The notes beneath the pieces were generated by a model that was not told where the DNA came from, ran no database searches, and worked only from the letters and a program-made list of their open reading frames with translations. Positions 1-13,400 of a stretch of 64,000 bases of DNA are shown here, in pieces. The position numbers and the translations under genes are program-made. Every line of letters starts with the position of its first letter. Within the stretch, counting starts at the first letter, position 1. The stretch is from Telmatactis stephensoni (taxonomy: Eukaryota; Cnidaria; Anthozoa; Actiniaria; Isophelliidae): the NCBI GenBank assembly GCA_029948255.1, contig JALIZF010001733.1, forward strand, positions 352,001 to 416,000, read 5' to 3'.

Positions 1-801
1 AGTTCCTTATATATTAACAATTAATGAGTCTGAAATTGTTTAAACACTTCCAGTTGTTCATCGCTAATTTGACCTATCACTAAAGCTAGGCAACAGTATT
101 AGGAATTGTAGGTGAGAAACCTTGACACAATTCTAACATGACAAATGAAAAACGTTCAATAAAATCCGCTTTGTTCTTTAGATGTAGTGCTATATATATA
201 GTTGAGAAAAAGGAAGAATGAAAGAGAGATATTCTGACATCATGCAGTGAAGTGATCCTCAATGTCAAAAAATATGGGAGTCTAGGCAAATTCAACAAGT
301 TGAAATAATATAAGGCAAATCTTATCTGAAAAGAAACATTCTTTATAGCGGTAGAATTCAATATAACGCGGTAATTTTTGTAAGAAATCACACAAATTTC
401 TTCTTGTTTTCTCTAAAATATGCATTTGTCGGTGAAATATACAAACGACATTTTAGCTAAATTTTACCGTACTTGATATTAGGAAATGTTCTATAGAGAA
501 CTATTTTTCTCGAAAACACAAATTTAGAATCTGACTGTTTGTCGCCAACAAATTTCTGAAGAATTTCTTACTAATTCTGAGTCGCGCCCTAGAGAAACAG
601 TTAGAAATACTTTTTGAAATTTGCCACAAATTAAAGGAAATTTCCATCATGTTATATCTGTTGGAAATGAACAGAATGCTGGAAATTGACGCATTAACAT
701 AAACACTTGGAAATTTGTTAGGAATTGCAATTCCAACAGGTAGAAATGGTCAAACATTTCCCGTGTTGTTTTGACAGAAATAAATACTCTTTACAAGTTG
801 T

Positions 802-880
<79 letters not shown>

Positions 881-3800
881 GAGAAGAAGAAGAAGAAGAA
901 GAAGAAGAAGAAGAAAAATGAAGGTGAAGGTGAAGAAGAAACAGTATCGATTATCAAAAACCTGAAATATATATGGCTTCGAGCAAAATAAAGAAATGTT
1001 TTCAAAATTGCTGAGTTTCATTCATTCCTTTGGGAATCAAAAGAAAAAGAAGCGCTAGCCATGTTGGATGAACGAACAAGAGACGCTGATGAGAAACCTT
1101 TTGTTGAAATTCATCCAAGATGGCTGCCGTGACGTCACATGCAACCCAGCAATGTTGAAAATTGTGTCTTGGTTTCTTAATATCTGCTCACAAACTTGCG
1201 TCATAAAAAAGTGAGAAAAAAGAACAAAACTATTTTTATCGGAAAATGTAAAATATATATATCATATAGGTTCGACCAACTGAAGAGAGAGAAACGCTTT
1301 TTAAAAAAGCTGTATTTGTTTATACACAATGAAACATGAAATTAAAATTGCAGAGTATGGACTTATGCATACAAACGACATCGTCACTAATTCCAAACCT
1401 GTTGCTAGAAAAACTGCATTAGGAATTTTCCAGAAAAAATCAGACTTTTATGAGTGCGACTTGGTGCTATCTGCCTCTATGGAAAGACTTTCCCAAATCG
1501 AAACAATAGAAAACCATATCAGAACCTGCTGTTGAAAATCGTCATTCATCTCCCACTCATTTAAAAACCATTGTGTTTGCTTTGACGTGTCTAACTGACT
1601 ATTCCACACGTTAATTTGTGTTTAACGGTTTGAATAAAATTAGGTAGATTAGCACACATGACTAAATTGATAAATAAATGACAGTGACACTTTAAATCAT
1701 CAACTCAGTTTTATCTATTTAGTGATTTAGTGGGGCGTGCATTAAGCTCACGGCTTCAAACTCTTCAGATTGTAGCTTCCATTCTGGTAAAGCAATACGA
1801 TTTTTAAGATTCTACCAGAAAACATTTCAATTAATGAAGTTTTTACTAAATGAAAAAGTCTATTCGCTTTCATATTTTTCTCGTGATGATTTTCATTGTA
1901 TTTTACTTATAAATGATCCATGAATGTTTGAACTTCGTTCAACACCTCAAAAACAAACAAATGCAATTTATGAAGCCAACTATTAAATCGTTTAGCACTG
2001 AACTCATTTTTCGTCAATTTATCCATTCCGTAAATCATATAACATATACAATACCGTCGTTGCGAGCTTGAAAGTGATATGTATACTGTTTTGAAAGAAA
2101 AAAGGAAAAACATGTACGTATTGCAAATATTTAGCGAACAATTCCGAAACTCAAACCTGAATTTCAATATTTTTCACTGTACCAAATCATCAGCTCGACT
2201 TTTATTTCACTGTGTTTTCAGTTCCTCATATATTAACAATTAATGAGTCTGAAATTGTTTAAACACTTCCAGTTGTTCATCGCTAATTTGACCTATCCCT
2301 AAAGCTAGGCACCAGTAAATTTTTAGGGATTGTAGGTGAGAAACCTTGACACAATTCTAACATGACAAATGAAAAACGTTCAATAAAATCCGCTTTGTTC
2401 TTTAGATGTAGTGCTATATATATAGTTGAGAAAAAGGAAGAATGAAAGACAGATATTCTGACATCATGCAGTGGTTAAGTGATCCTCAATGTCAAAAAAT
2501 ATGGGAGTCTAGGCAAATTCAACAAATTGAAATAATATAAGGCGAATCTTTTCTGAAAAGAAACATTCTTTATAGTAAAATTCAATAAGGCGGTCATTTT
2601 CGTAAGAAATCACACAAATTTCTTCTTTTTTTCTCTAAAATATGCATTTGTCGATGAAATATACGAACGAAATTTTAGCTAAATTTTACCATACTTGATA
2701 TGTAGAAATGTTTTATAGAGAACTATTTTTCTCGAAATTAAAACACAAACTTTAGAATCTGACTGCTTATCGCCAACAAATTTCTGAAGAATTTGTTACT
2801 AATTCTGAGCTGCGCCATAGAGATACAGTTAGAAATACTTTTTGACATTTTCCACAAATTAAAGGAAATGTCCATCCTGTTATAGCTGTTGGAAATGAAC
2901 AGAATGCCAGAAAATGATGCATTAACATAAACACTTGGAAATTTGTTATAGGAATTGCAATTTCCAACTGGTAGAAATGGTCAAAACGTTCCCGTGTTGT
3001 TTTGACAGAAATAAATACTCTTTACAAGTTGTCAAGAGAGAGACAGAGAGACAGAGAGAGAGAAAGAGGGAGAGAAAGAGAGAAGAAGAAGAAGAAGAAG
3101 AAGAAGAAGAAGAAGAAGAAGAAGAAGAAGAAGAAGAAGAAGAAGAAGAAAAAAGATGAAGGTGAAGGTGAAGAAGAAACAGTATCGATTATCAAAAACC
3201 TGAAATATATATGGCTTCGACCAAAATAAAGAAATGTTTTCAAAATTGCTGGGTTTCATTCATTCCTTTGGGAATCAAAAGAAAAAGAAGCGCTAGCCAT
3301 GTTGGATGAACGAACAAGAGATGCTGATGAGAAATCTTTTGTTGAAATTCATCCAAGATGGCTGCCGTGACGTCACATGCAACCCAGCAATGTTGAAAAT
3401 TGTGTCTTGGTTTCTTAATATCTGCTCACAAACTTGCGTCATAAAAAAGTGAGAAAAAAGAACAAAACTATTTTTATCGGAAAATGTAAAATATATATAT
3501 CATATAGGTTCGACCAACTGAAGAGAGAGAAACGCTTTTTAAAAAAGCTGTATTTGTTTATACACAATGAAACATGAAATTAAAATTGCAGAGTATGGAC
3601 TTATGCATACAAACGACATCGTCACTAATTCCAAACCTGTTGCTAGAAAAACTGCATTAGGAATTTTCCAGAAAAAATCAGACTTTTATGAGTGCGACTT
3701 GGTGCTATCTGCCTCTATGGAAAGACTTTCCCAAATCGAAACAATAGAAAACCATATCAGAACCTGCTGTTGAAAATCGTCATTCATCTCCCACTCATTT

Positions 3801-5279
3801 AAAAACCATTGTGTTTGCTTTGACGTGTCTAACTGACTATTCCACACGTTAATTTGTGTTTAACGGTTTGAATAAAATTAGGTAGATTAGCACACATGAC
3901 TAAATTGATAAATAAATGACAGTGACACTTTAAATCATCAACTCAGTTTTATCTATTTAGTGATTTAGTGGGGCGTGCATTAAGCTCACGGCTTCAAACT
4001 CTTCAGATTGTAACTTCCATTCTCGTAAAGCAATACGATTTTTAAGATTCTACCAGAAAACATTTCAATTAATGAAGTTTTTACTAAATGAAAAAGTCTA
4101 TTTGCTTTCATATTTTTCTCGTGATGATTTTCATTGTATTTTACTTATAAATGATCCATGAATGTTTGAACTTCTTTCAACACCTCAAAAACAAACAAAT
4201 ACAATTTATGAAGCCAACTATTAAATTGTTTAGCACTGAACTCATTTTTCGTCAATTCATTCTTTCCTGTAAATGATATGGCGTCGTTGCGAGCTTGAAA
4301 ATGATATGTATGCTGTTTCGAAAAAGAAGGAAAAAAGTGTACTTAGACACGACAAAACATGTACGTACGTGTATTGCAAATATTTAGCGAACGATTCCGA
4401 AACTCAAACCTGAATTTCAATATTTTTCACTGTAGCAATTAAATCATCAGCTCGACGGTTATTTCACTGTGTTTTCAGTTCCTTATATATTAACAATTAA
4501 TGAGTCTGAAATTGTTTAAACACTTCCAGTTGTTCATCGCTAATTTGACCTATCCCTAAAGCTAGGCAACAGTATTAGGAATTGTAGGTGAGAAACCTTG
4601 ACACAATTCTAACATGACAAATGAAAAACGTTCAATAAAATCCGCTTTGTTCTTTAGATGTAGTGCTATATATATAGTTGAGAAAAAGGAAGAATGAAAG
4701 AGAGATATTCTGACATCATGCAGTGAAGTGATCCTCAATGTCAAAAAATATGGGAGTCTAGGCAAATTCAACAAGTTGAAATAATATAAGGCAAATCTTA
4801 TCTGAAAAGAAACATTCTTTATAGCGGTAGAATTCAATATAACGCGGTAATTTTTGTAAGAAATCACACAAATTTCTTCTTGTTTTCTCTAAAATATGCA
4901 TTTGTCGGTGAAATATACAAACGACATTTTAGCTAAATTTTACCGTACTTGATATTAGGAAATGTTCTATAGAGAACTATTTTTCTCGAAAACACAAATT
5001 TAGAATCTGACTGTTTGTCGCCAACAAATTTCTGAAGAATTTCTTACTAATTCTGAGTCGCGCCCTAGAGAAACAGTTAGAAATACTTTTTGAAATTTGC
5101 CACAAATTAAAGGAAATTTCCATCATGTTATATCTGTTGGAAATGAACAGAATGCTGGAAATTGACGCATTAACATAAACACTTGGAAATTTGTTAGGAA
5201 TTGCAATTCCAACAGGTAGAAATGGTCAAACATTTCCCGTGTTGTTTTGACAGAAATAAATACTCTTTACAAGTTGTCA

Positions 5280-5312
<33 letters not shown>

Positions 5313-6780
5313 GAGAAGAAGAAGAAGAAGAAGAAGAAGAAGAAGAAGAAGAAGAAGAAAAATGAAGGTGAAGGTGAAGAAGAAACAGTATCGATTATCA
5401 AAAACCTGAAATATATATGGCTTCGACCAAAATAAAGAAATGTTTTCAAAATTGCTGAGTTTCATTCATTCCTTTGGGAATCAAAAGAAAAAGAAGCGCT
5501 AGCCATGTTGGATGAACGAACAAGAGACGCTGATGAGAAACCTTTTGTTGAAATTCATCCAAGATGGCTGCCGTGACGTCACATGCAACCCAGCAATTTT
5601 GAAAATTGTGTCTTGGTTTCTTAATATCTGCTCACAAACTTGCGTCATAAAAAAGTGAGAAAAAAGAACAAAACTATTTTTATCGGAAAATATAAGATAT
5701 ATATATATAATATAGCTTCGACCAACTGAAGAGAGAGAAACGCTTTTTTAAAAAGCTGTATTTGTTTATACACCGAATGAAACATGAAATTAAAATTGCA
5801 GAGTATGGACTTATGCATACAAAAGACATCGTCACTAATTCCAAACCTGTTGCTAGAAAACTGCATTAATTTGGTGCTATCTGCCTCTATGGAAAGACTT
5901 TCCCAAATAGAAACAATAGAATACCATATCAGAACCTGCTGTTGAAAATCGTCATTCATCTCCTACATTTTTAAAACCATTGTGTTTGCGTTGACGTGTC
6001 TAACTGACTATTCCACACGTTAATTTGTGTTTAACGGTTTGAATAAAATTAGGTAGATTAGCACTGACACATGACTATAAATTGATAAATAAATGACAGT
6101 GACACTTTAAATCATCAACTCTATCTTATCTATTTATTGATTTAGTGGGGCGTGCATTAAGCTCATGGCTTCAAACTCTTCAGATTGTAGCTTCCATTCT
6201 GGTAGAGCAATAAGATTTTTAAGATTCTGAGAAAACACTTTGTTGAAGTTTTTACCAAATGAAGAAGTCTATTCGCTTTCATATTTTTCTCGTGACGATT
6301 TTCATTGTATTTTACTCATAAATGATCCATGAATGTTTGAACTTCTTTCAACACCTCAAAAACAAACAAATACAATTTATGAAGCCAACTATTAAATCGT
6401 TTAGCACTGAACTCATTTTTCGTCAATTCATTCTTTCCGTAAATGATATGGCATATACAATACCGTCGTTGCGAGCTTGAAAATGATATGTATCCTGTTT
6501 CGGAAAAAATGGTAAAAAGTGTACTTAGACACGACAAAACATACGTACGTGTATTGCAAATATTTAGCGAACGATTCCGAAACTCAAACCTGAATTTCAA
6601 TATTTTTCACTGTACCAAACTATCGGCTCGACGGTTATTTCACTGTGTTTTCAGTTCCTTATATCGATATTAACAATTAATGATTCTGAAATTGTTTAAA
6701 CACTTCCAGTTGTTCATCGCTAATTTGACCCATCCCTAAAGCTAGGCACCAGTAAATTTTTAGAAAGTGATGTGAGAAAC
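1..6780. repeat. tandem array of ~2.2 kb repeat units (3 full-length plus a 3' remnant)
   Basis: The phrase agttcc(t/c)(t/c)atat followed by the same long text recurs at 1, 2220, 4477 and 6653, giving units of about 2219, 2257 and 2176 bp and a last remnant that ends near 6780. Each unit carries a GA/GAA microsatellite, a TGACGTCA-containing segment and only short, non-conserved reading frames. Units 1 and 3 match almost base for base in their first parts, including position 86-391 against 4562-4867. Units 1 and 2 match in their later parts (1329-1535 against 3567-3773), while unit 3 has a deletion near 5868. This patchwork suggests unequal exchange or gene conversion. No protein product is supported. 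Confidence 0.93.
806..914. repeat. (GA)n then (GAA)n microsatellite, unit 1
   Basis: A pure GA run passes into GAA repeats. Equivalent but different-length tracts lie at 3037-3152 (mostly GAA) and 5279-5360, so the tract length varies between the tandem units. Confidence 0.95.
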
Positions 6781-7250
6781 GGGCTATTGAGCAGACGAAA
6801 CATGCAAATAAATGTTTGTGAGTTGATATTTAAAAAGAAGCATTGCTAACTCAGTATTTTTGCCTGAGCAGTGATAATGAAACGTACTCGCGCTAGTTTT
6901 GTCTGTTTCTTGCAAATGCTGCAAGTCTTTCAAATTCGACAAGTGGTTTGATCGGAGATTTGAGAAAACTTGAACTGTGATTTTTTTACGCGATTTGAAA
7001 AAGCTCAATCTAAATTTCATATTTTTCAAAAAAGATTCCTTAGCTTTCACGGTGTTCGTATTCATTGTATTTTACGCCCTTATAAACTGATTCATGATGT
7101 TTTAACCTGTTCTTAACCGACTTCTAGTTGTTTCATTAATAATTCAATATTTAAAAAAGTTCGCGCACAGCAGGTGGTTTATTTAGCTTAGTTGAATAAT
7201 GATTACTATGTCCTCTGATAGTGAGGTCATTTGACGTAATACAAACCCCT

Positions 7251-7258
7251 TATATATA
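7251..7258 (+). promoter_or_regulatory. probable TATA box of the plus-strand gene
   Basis: The sequence TATATATA lies about 30 bases upstream of a non-coding leader that ends in a good splice donor (gcgag|gtaaaa, exon end 7319). The next exon (7426-7498) carries the start codon. Spacing predicts transcription starting near 7280. This is inference from sequence layout only. Confidence 0.5.
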
Positions 7259-7425
7259 CAGGCACGACGCGAGGTGAGAAGTCATTCAAGCAAATTACAA
7301 TCTGTTTCGGACAAGCGAGGTAAAATAATATTTGTTCAATATTGAGTTATCTAGAGCCCGTCAAAGTGATTTACTATTCGTCTCTTTTCGTTAATTTCTT
7401 TTTCTCTTCTTTTCGTGTTTTTCAG

Positions 7426-7498
7426 GAACATTGTAAAATGCAGGCAAAATTCATAGCTATTTTCTTTCTTCAGTTCTACCTTCTCAATGGAATAGCAG
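7426..7498 (+). CDS. exon with start codon and signal peptide
   Basis: An acceptor (tttttcag) opens the exon at 7426, and ATG is at 7438. The 20 residues are strongly hydrophobic (AIFFLQFYLLNGIA). The exon ends one base into a codon at 7498, before gtaaac. Confidence 0.85.
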
Positions 7499-10400
7499 GT
7501 AAACTTATTTGGTCTTATATATTTTAATATTGTTCTATTTTCATATTATTCTTTTAGCTTTTTTTAGGAAATCAATCTTTCATTTGTAACAAACAAACGT
7601 AAAGAAAAAAGAGAGGAAAAATAGGAATAAGCAAAAAATAGAAACATCAAAAACAAACAAAGAAATGAATATAATAACTGTGTATAGATTGAAATGCTCG
7701 GAAAAAATCCGAGCCCACATCGGGAATCGAACCGACGACCCTCCCGCTGGGGGCTCGGATTTTTTCCGAGCATTTCAATCTATACACATTTATTATATTC
7801 ATTTCTCTGGGTAGTTGGTTGGTTCACTAAAAACAAACATACATACAAACAAAAAACAAAAAAGAAACTGGGAAGTTTGAGGTAGTAAATCAGTCTTTTA
7901 AGAATTTCTTCGAACTGCCATCAAGATACCTTTAATTGCTGTATTAGATCCCGATGCACCTTCTTTCAATTTGAATCTTTAACGATATTTTCCAGGCTTT
8001 TATTGTTGTTTGTTGATAAGGATTAAGGGCCCGTTTCTCTAAAGACATCATAACTTATAATTAATAAAACTGTTAATAAATAATATCAGAAGGCTTAAGA
8101 TTAACAAACCCGGGAAACGACAGACGGCGGAGAGGGTCACGTGACCTACTTTTTTGCGTCTTGCCCAGGCTCCTTGAAAGGCTGATAAATAATTAATCTA
8201 GGATTACAAATAGACTAGCTAGAGTGGATTAGTTTGGGCTGCATCTGTTGTGACGTAATATTATTGTTTTATGAGAACATTTGCACATGAAAATTTTTGG
8301 CACCTATGCACATATATAACTTTCCCAAGAAGCGGCTTAGTCATTTAGCTGTCACATGTTTGCCTATTCGGATGTTGGAGTTAACTGATAAAGTCAAATC
8401 GAACCGAACCGAACCGAATATTGAACATAGTTATGAAATTGACAAGAAGAAGTAAACTAAACCTGCAGGTAAAATTTTAGCGAGTTTCATCAGCATCGGC
8501 GTATAAAACACAACAATGGATGAATGGAAACTTGTAACACCGTATAAAAAGGGGGATAACTAACTGACGTTTCGTACCTTAACCCTTCGTTGGAAGGGTG
8601 TTATAGGGTTTCCATTCATCCCTTAATCTAGGTTTTACTTTACTATCCAGTATCAACTATAATCGTAAATTAAAAAGCCCTTACTGAGAGCATGATTAAG
8701 GATTAGCACAATTAGTCAAGTTATAAAAAAAGATTAAACTAGTAAAAGTTCCGATTCAACAATTCTGCTTAAGGTAATGGGCTCGCGCGAGTTTTTATCG
8801 ACGAATTTTACTATAAATCAACATATAGATTGTTTTTGAGTTGAGAACATCAAATCAATAAAGAAAATGGGCGGTCACGGTGCTGGTTTTGGAGCTATGA
8901 TAGCTCGAAAAGAGCGAAATCTCGCCATTTCGAACGGGAACAACAGATTTCAGAGTTTGACCTCTAGGCGTACGGTAAGCTTTTGCAAATAAGCAAACTA
9001 AGGGCTTTCAGACATGCTCAAGTAGACAAAGTATCACTAAAAGTATTATACCTTCACTTATTTGTAGGTAAAGCTAGGTATTTGCATTTGAAAGATGAAT
9101 ATCAGTTTTACTTGCGTGCAACTGAGAAATCAGGCGTTCATTTTCTCGATTTTTTGCAATTTTCTCAAAATCCTATGGACGAATTTTTTTTTACTTTTTT
9201 GATATGTTTTAGTTTTGATAAAAATACGTCGAAAAAGCAAAAAATTAGGATAGGTCGCGGTGCTAGATTTTGAGTTATAAGGCTTTGAATACTGCTACAT
9301 GGCGTCCGCCACATTCATATATGCGCACGAGTTGATCATACACGGGTCGATTCGCAACAACAATTTTCCGCGCAAATGTATTACCGGTAAAGTTTATGTC
9401 GTGGAAAATACAAAATGCAACTATTTTTTGCAATATTTTTGCTTAGTGAACAAGTTGCAAACGTTTGCACACAATTTTGAATAGCAAACGCTTTTTTTGG
9501 AGATCATGTTCGCACAAAAACCGTTGTGAAAACAAAATAGTTTTATGACTTTTGGGAAATAAAAATCTGATTTTGAGAAGAAAAATACATGGTTTCTTAT
9601 ATCCTTAAATTGAATCCATTTAAGATGATTGAATGCGAATTAAAATTGGCTCTTTTTACGACCGGAAATGAAGAATGGCCGCCATCTTGAAAATGTCCCA
9701 TGATGCATTGTTTTCCTTGCCACTCTCTAGGGAGGGCTGGGGATTTCGTGGTTATTCAGGTAAATTATAATGCGATTTCGCGCGTTTTTCAGCAAATAAC
9801 TTTGTAAATCGCATGGATACATGGATATTTTTTCATTCGGTTTTGGATTAACCAAGCTATATGTATTCAAAAACTGGCGCCCAAAAAATTGATTCGCGAT
9901 ACATTTTTCTCAGAAATAGCGTTTGACTTCCGTTTCCCTACTAAGAATTAAAAACAGGCAAAAAAAAAATCGAATAAAACGTGTACCTGTAATTTCAACA
10001 ATATATAATAAAGATATTACTTTCATTTTGAAGGATTCGATCTTTAGATAAAGGTTCAAACGCTAGGGCGAGGGTTTGCATTCCGAGCCCGTGCGTTTGA
10101 AGTGGTTTAAAAACTAACCAAACCCTATTTTTATTGTTTCAATGCAAAAATTCTGGAAATAAGAACTCAAATCATCGGATTTGAGTTATAGTATCAAATC
10201 CGAGTTATATCGAGTGATTTATATTTGCATCAAATTAACGTCGAACAATAGCTAAAATACAATAAAATACAATATACGTTTATTAGTAATTCCCAGAAGG
10301 GATTTTCAATACTAATTTACAAAATGTGTGTTGAGATAAAGCTTCTTAAAATTCCATCATGGTCAACGAGTTACCGGATAGCATAGTGGTAAGTGAATGG

Positions 10401-13400
10401 ACTAAGATTCAACGGCCGGTTGAGGGTTCGAGCCTCGTTAGGGTCGATGCTTAAGATATCGTTTGCGAATTTTTTAAGGTTAGAATAGTCAATTCCTTAA
10501 ATTTGAAGACTTTCTGACTTCTAGTGTGTGTCTAAAATCTCAAATGCAGTGCATTGAAGGTAAAACTTTTCAAATGTGTATATGGCATGACTAGTAACTT
10601 GGTAAACCTGATGCAGGTCTTGAATTCAAAATTCAAAACCTGTCCCGGGTACGTCCATAAGAACCTAATACAGGTCTTGAATTCAAAATTCAAAACCTGT
10701 CCCAGGTCTTCCCCCGAAATTCAAAACCTACATTAAACAATGGAAATAGGGTGTGGTTAGTTTGTAAGGCATGACTAGTAACTTGGTAAAAAACCTGATG
10801 CAGGTCTTGAATTCAATGTATCAAGTCATTCTAATCTAGCAAGGACATCTAATGCCACATGCTGTAAACATTTAGGTGTACTCCCGGACAAACACTTGAG
10901 TGTTAGGAATTTCTCCACAGCGAAAAAGCTTAAATAGGGTGCCAGCTAAATGCTCTTTGTAGATGGATTTCTAATTGGATAGTTGGTACTTGGTTAGCTG
11001 ACTTTTACAATAAAGTTTCAGTATCAAACACCAGAGCTAGTCCCCGTGTCCTGGTAAAATTAGCACCTTACATTTATCAAATCAACGTCAGCTATTGAAT
11101 TGCTTGTTGGTTTCTCTACCTCCCTTGATTTCCACTTTGCCCCACGCCGATTTCAAGTCTCCAAGCGTTTGTATTTTGATTTGGCTGCCTGAAAACCCTT
11201 CTATACACTTCAAAAGGCGCCCAATTAACTATTCAGTAAATATCCCACGCTCGATAACTTGAGTTTTTTTTTAATCCACCATAAGCATCTTTTTAAATAG
11301 CGTACTCAATCTTATCACATTCTTAGATTTTCATACTTCATTATGTTGTAAACCTTGAATAATGTTCTATGAATACAATTAACAATTATTCCACGAAATC
11401 GAGTCGTACATGAGCTCATAGCCGACGAGGCGCGCAGCGCCGAGTCGGCTATTAGCAATGGACGACGAGATTGAGTGGAATAATTGTTTTATTATGTCCA
11501 CATCCACTGGATTCTGAGAAAAATATAATTTTAATTATTTTCAAGTTTAAAAAATATTAGTGGAAAAATAATTGTTAAAGATTACGGGGCGGTTTTCGAG
11601 GACGTGACAAATCGCACGAAACAGTAATCAAGCATAAAATAGTTTCAACTGCAAGTAGCTAGTTAAGGTGGCTCGACTGGGTTTTGTTTGAGACGCACCT
11701 CCGCTGTTTGATCGCAAAATGCGTCGCGGCAAAAAACCTAATTTCAAAAAAAATTCCACAACAAGTCTAGAGATAGATTAAAGTTTCTTTTGACGTTTAA
11801 ATCATTTTGATCGGAGTTTTCAGTAATTTATAGTGGCACCATGGCGATTTTCATAAACCTGATTTTTTGGAAAAACTAGAGTTTTGTACAAAACCGCATT
11901 TATTGATTCATAAAATCGGGATCAAGCTCTGCACTCTTACTCAGCTTCAGTGATTTCTATGGAAGCGTTTTTGAATAAAACGCGCTTGAACTTTTATGCA
12001 TCAAAAAAGTAAACAATTTCAAGCATTCAGTTTACTTGGCCGAAAACCTTACTTTTAGGTCTCGGAAAAAGCTTTTTTTGAACACGTCTTGACTCGCTGA
12101 CGCGAAGAGGCTGAATGACTGACAACGATGTATCTGTCATGTCATGAGGCGAATGCCCTAGAGGGGGGGATGTAGGTATTGACCTCGAACCATTCCCCAG
12201 TCCTTAACAATTCAATCGTAATGAGTCATTGACCCTTTAATTTTCTTAACAAAGATTCAGGAAAGACATAAAAATTCTATTTGTAAACAAATATTTCATT
12301 TTTGAGCTCATATCGTCGACACATTCAATAATTGTTCGTTTGGAAAAGTAGAACAAAATTACGCCGCACGATTTTGAGAAATATGAAGTTAGGTCAAGTT
12401 GATAGAGGTGCGCCTTTTCATCTTTTGTTTATCATTTCACTTATCTTTATAAAAAGCTAGAAAACTTAAGATTCGCTCGATATATTTTTTCTAACTTCAG
12501 TATCAGCATTTTCACCAAGTTGTTTCTTAATCCTACACATTTCATGGCCATTGAAGCATTGTAAGATATCCAAAATAAATTATAAAAACGTAAATTTTTA
12601 GGCCGCTTACTTCGCGTTGACGATGTTTTGGTCGTCAAGCATGTCCATTGTCAGTTTTTTTCTGAACTTAAGAATTCCGATTCCGCTTGTTGCACTCATC
12701 CTTTGTTATTTTAATACAAGCCATTGAAATTGCTGTTTCAAATTATCATACTCGTAGCCACTTGGAAGGTTTACAAAAGGCAAACAAGAGTGGCATATAT
12801 CGGAATTCACAAGTTCAGAAAAAAAACTGGACAATGGAGATGCTTGACGACCAAAACATCGTCAACGCGGAGTAAGCGACCTAAAAATTTACGTTTTTAT
12901 AATTTATTTTGGATATCTTACAATGCTTCAATGGCCATAAAATGTGTAGGATTAAGAAACAACTTGGTGAAAATGCTGATACTGAAGTTAGAAAAAAATA
13001 TATCGAGCGAATCTTAAGTTTTCTAGCTTTTTATAAAGATAAGTGAAATGATAAACAAAAGATGAAAAGGCGCACCTCTATCAACTTGACCTAAATATCA
13101 TATTTCTCAAAATCGTGCGGCGCAATTTTGTTCTTCTTTTCCAAACGAACAGTTATTGAATGTGTCGACGATATGAGCTCAAAAAAAGCTTTTTCCGAGA
13201 CCTAAAAGTAAGGTTTTCGGCCAAGTAAACTGAATGCTTGAAATTGTTTACTGTTTTGATGCATAAAAGTTCAAGCGCGTTTTATTCAAAAACGCTTCCA
13301 TAGAAATCGTTGAAGCTGAGTAAGAGTGCAGAACTTGATCCCGATTTTATGAACCAATAAATGCGGTTTTGTACAAAACTCTAGTTTTTCCAAAAAATCA

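Noticed and set aside
718..1021. Frames of Glu/Arg/Lys or Leu/Ser repeats on both strands
   Set aside because: They are translations of GA and GAA microsatellites; the same applies near 3022-3259, 5247-5465 and 42363-42616.
1329..1535. Identical 68-codon frame in two tandem units (also 3567-3773)
   Set aside because: Identity follows from the DNA duplication, unit 3 has a deletion there, and there is no splice or family support.
8398..8422. Telomere-like (gaacc)n repeat
   Set aside because: Only about four copies of cgaac; too short, and not the metazoan TTAGGG type.
12447..13017. Similar proteins on opposite strands that look like a gene pair
   Set aside because: They are the two arms of one palindromic element; no other coding evidence.
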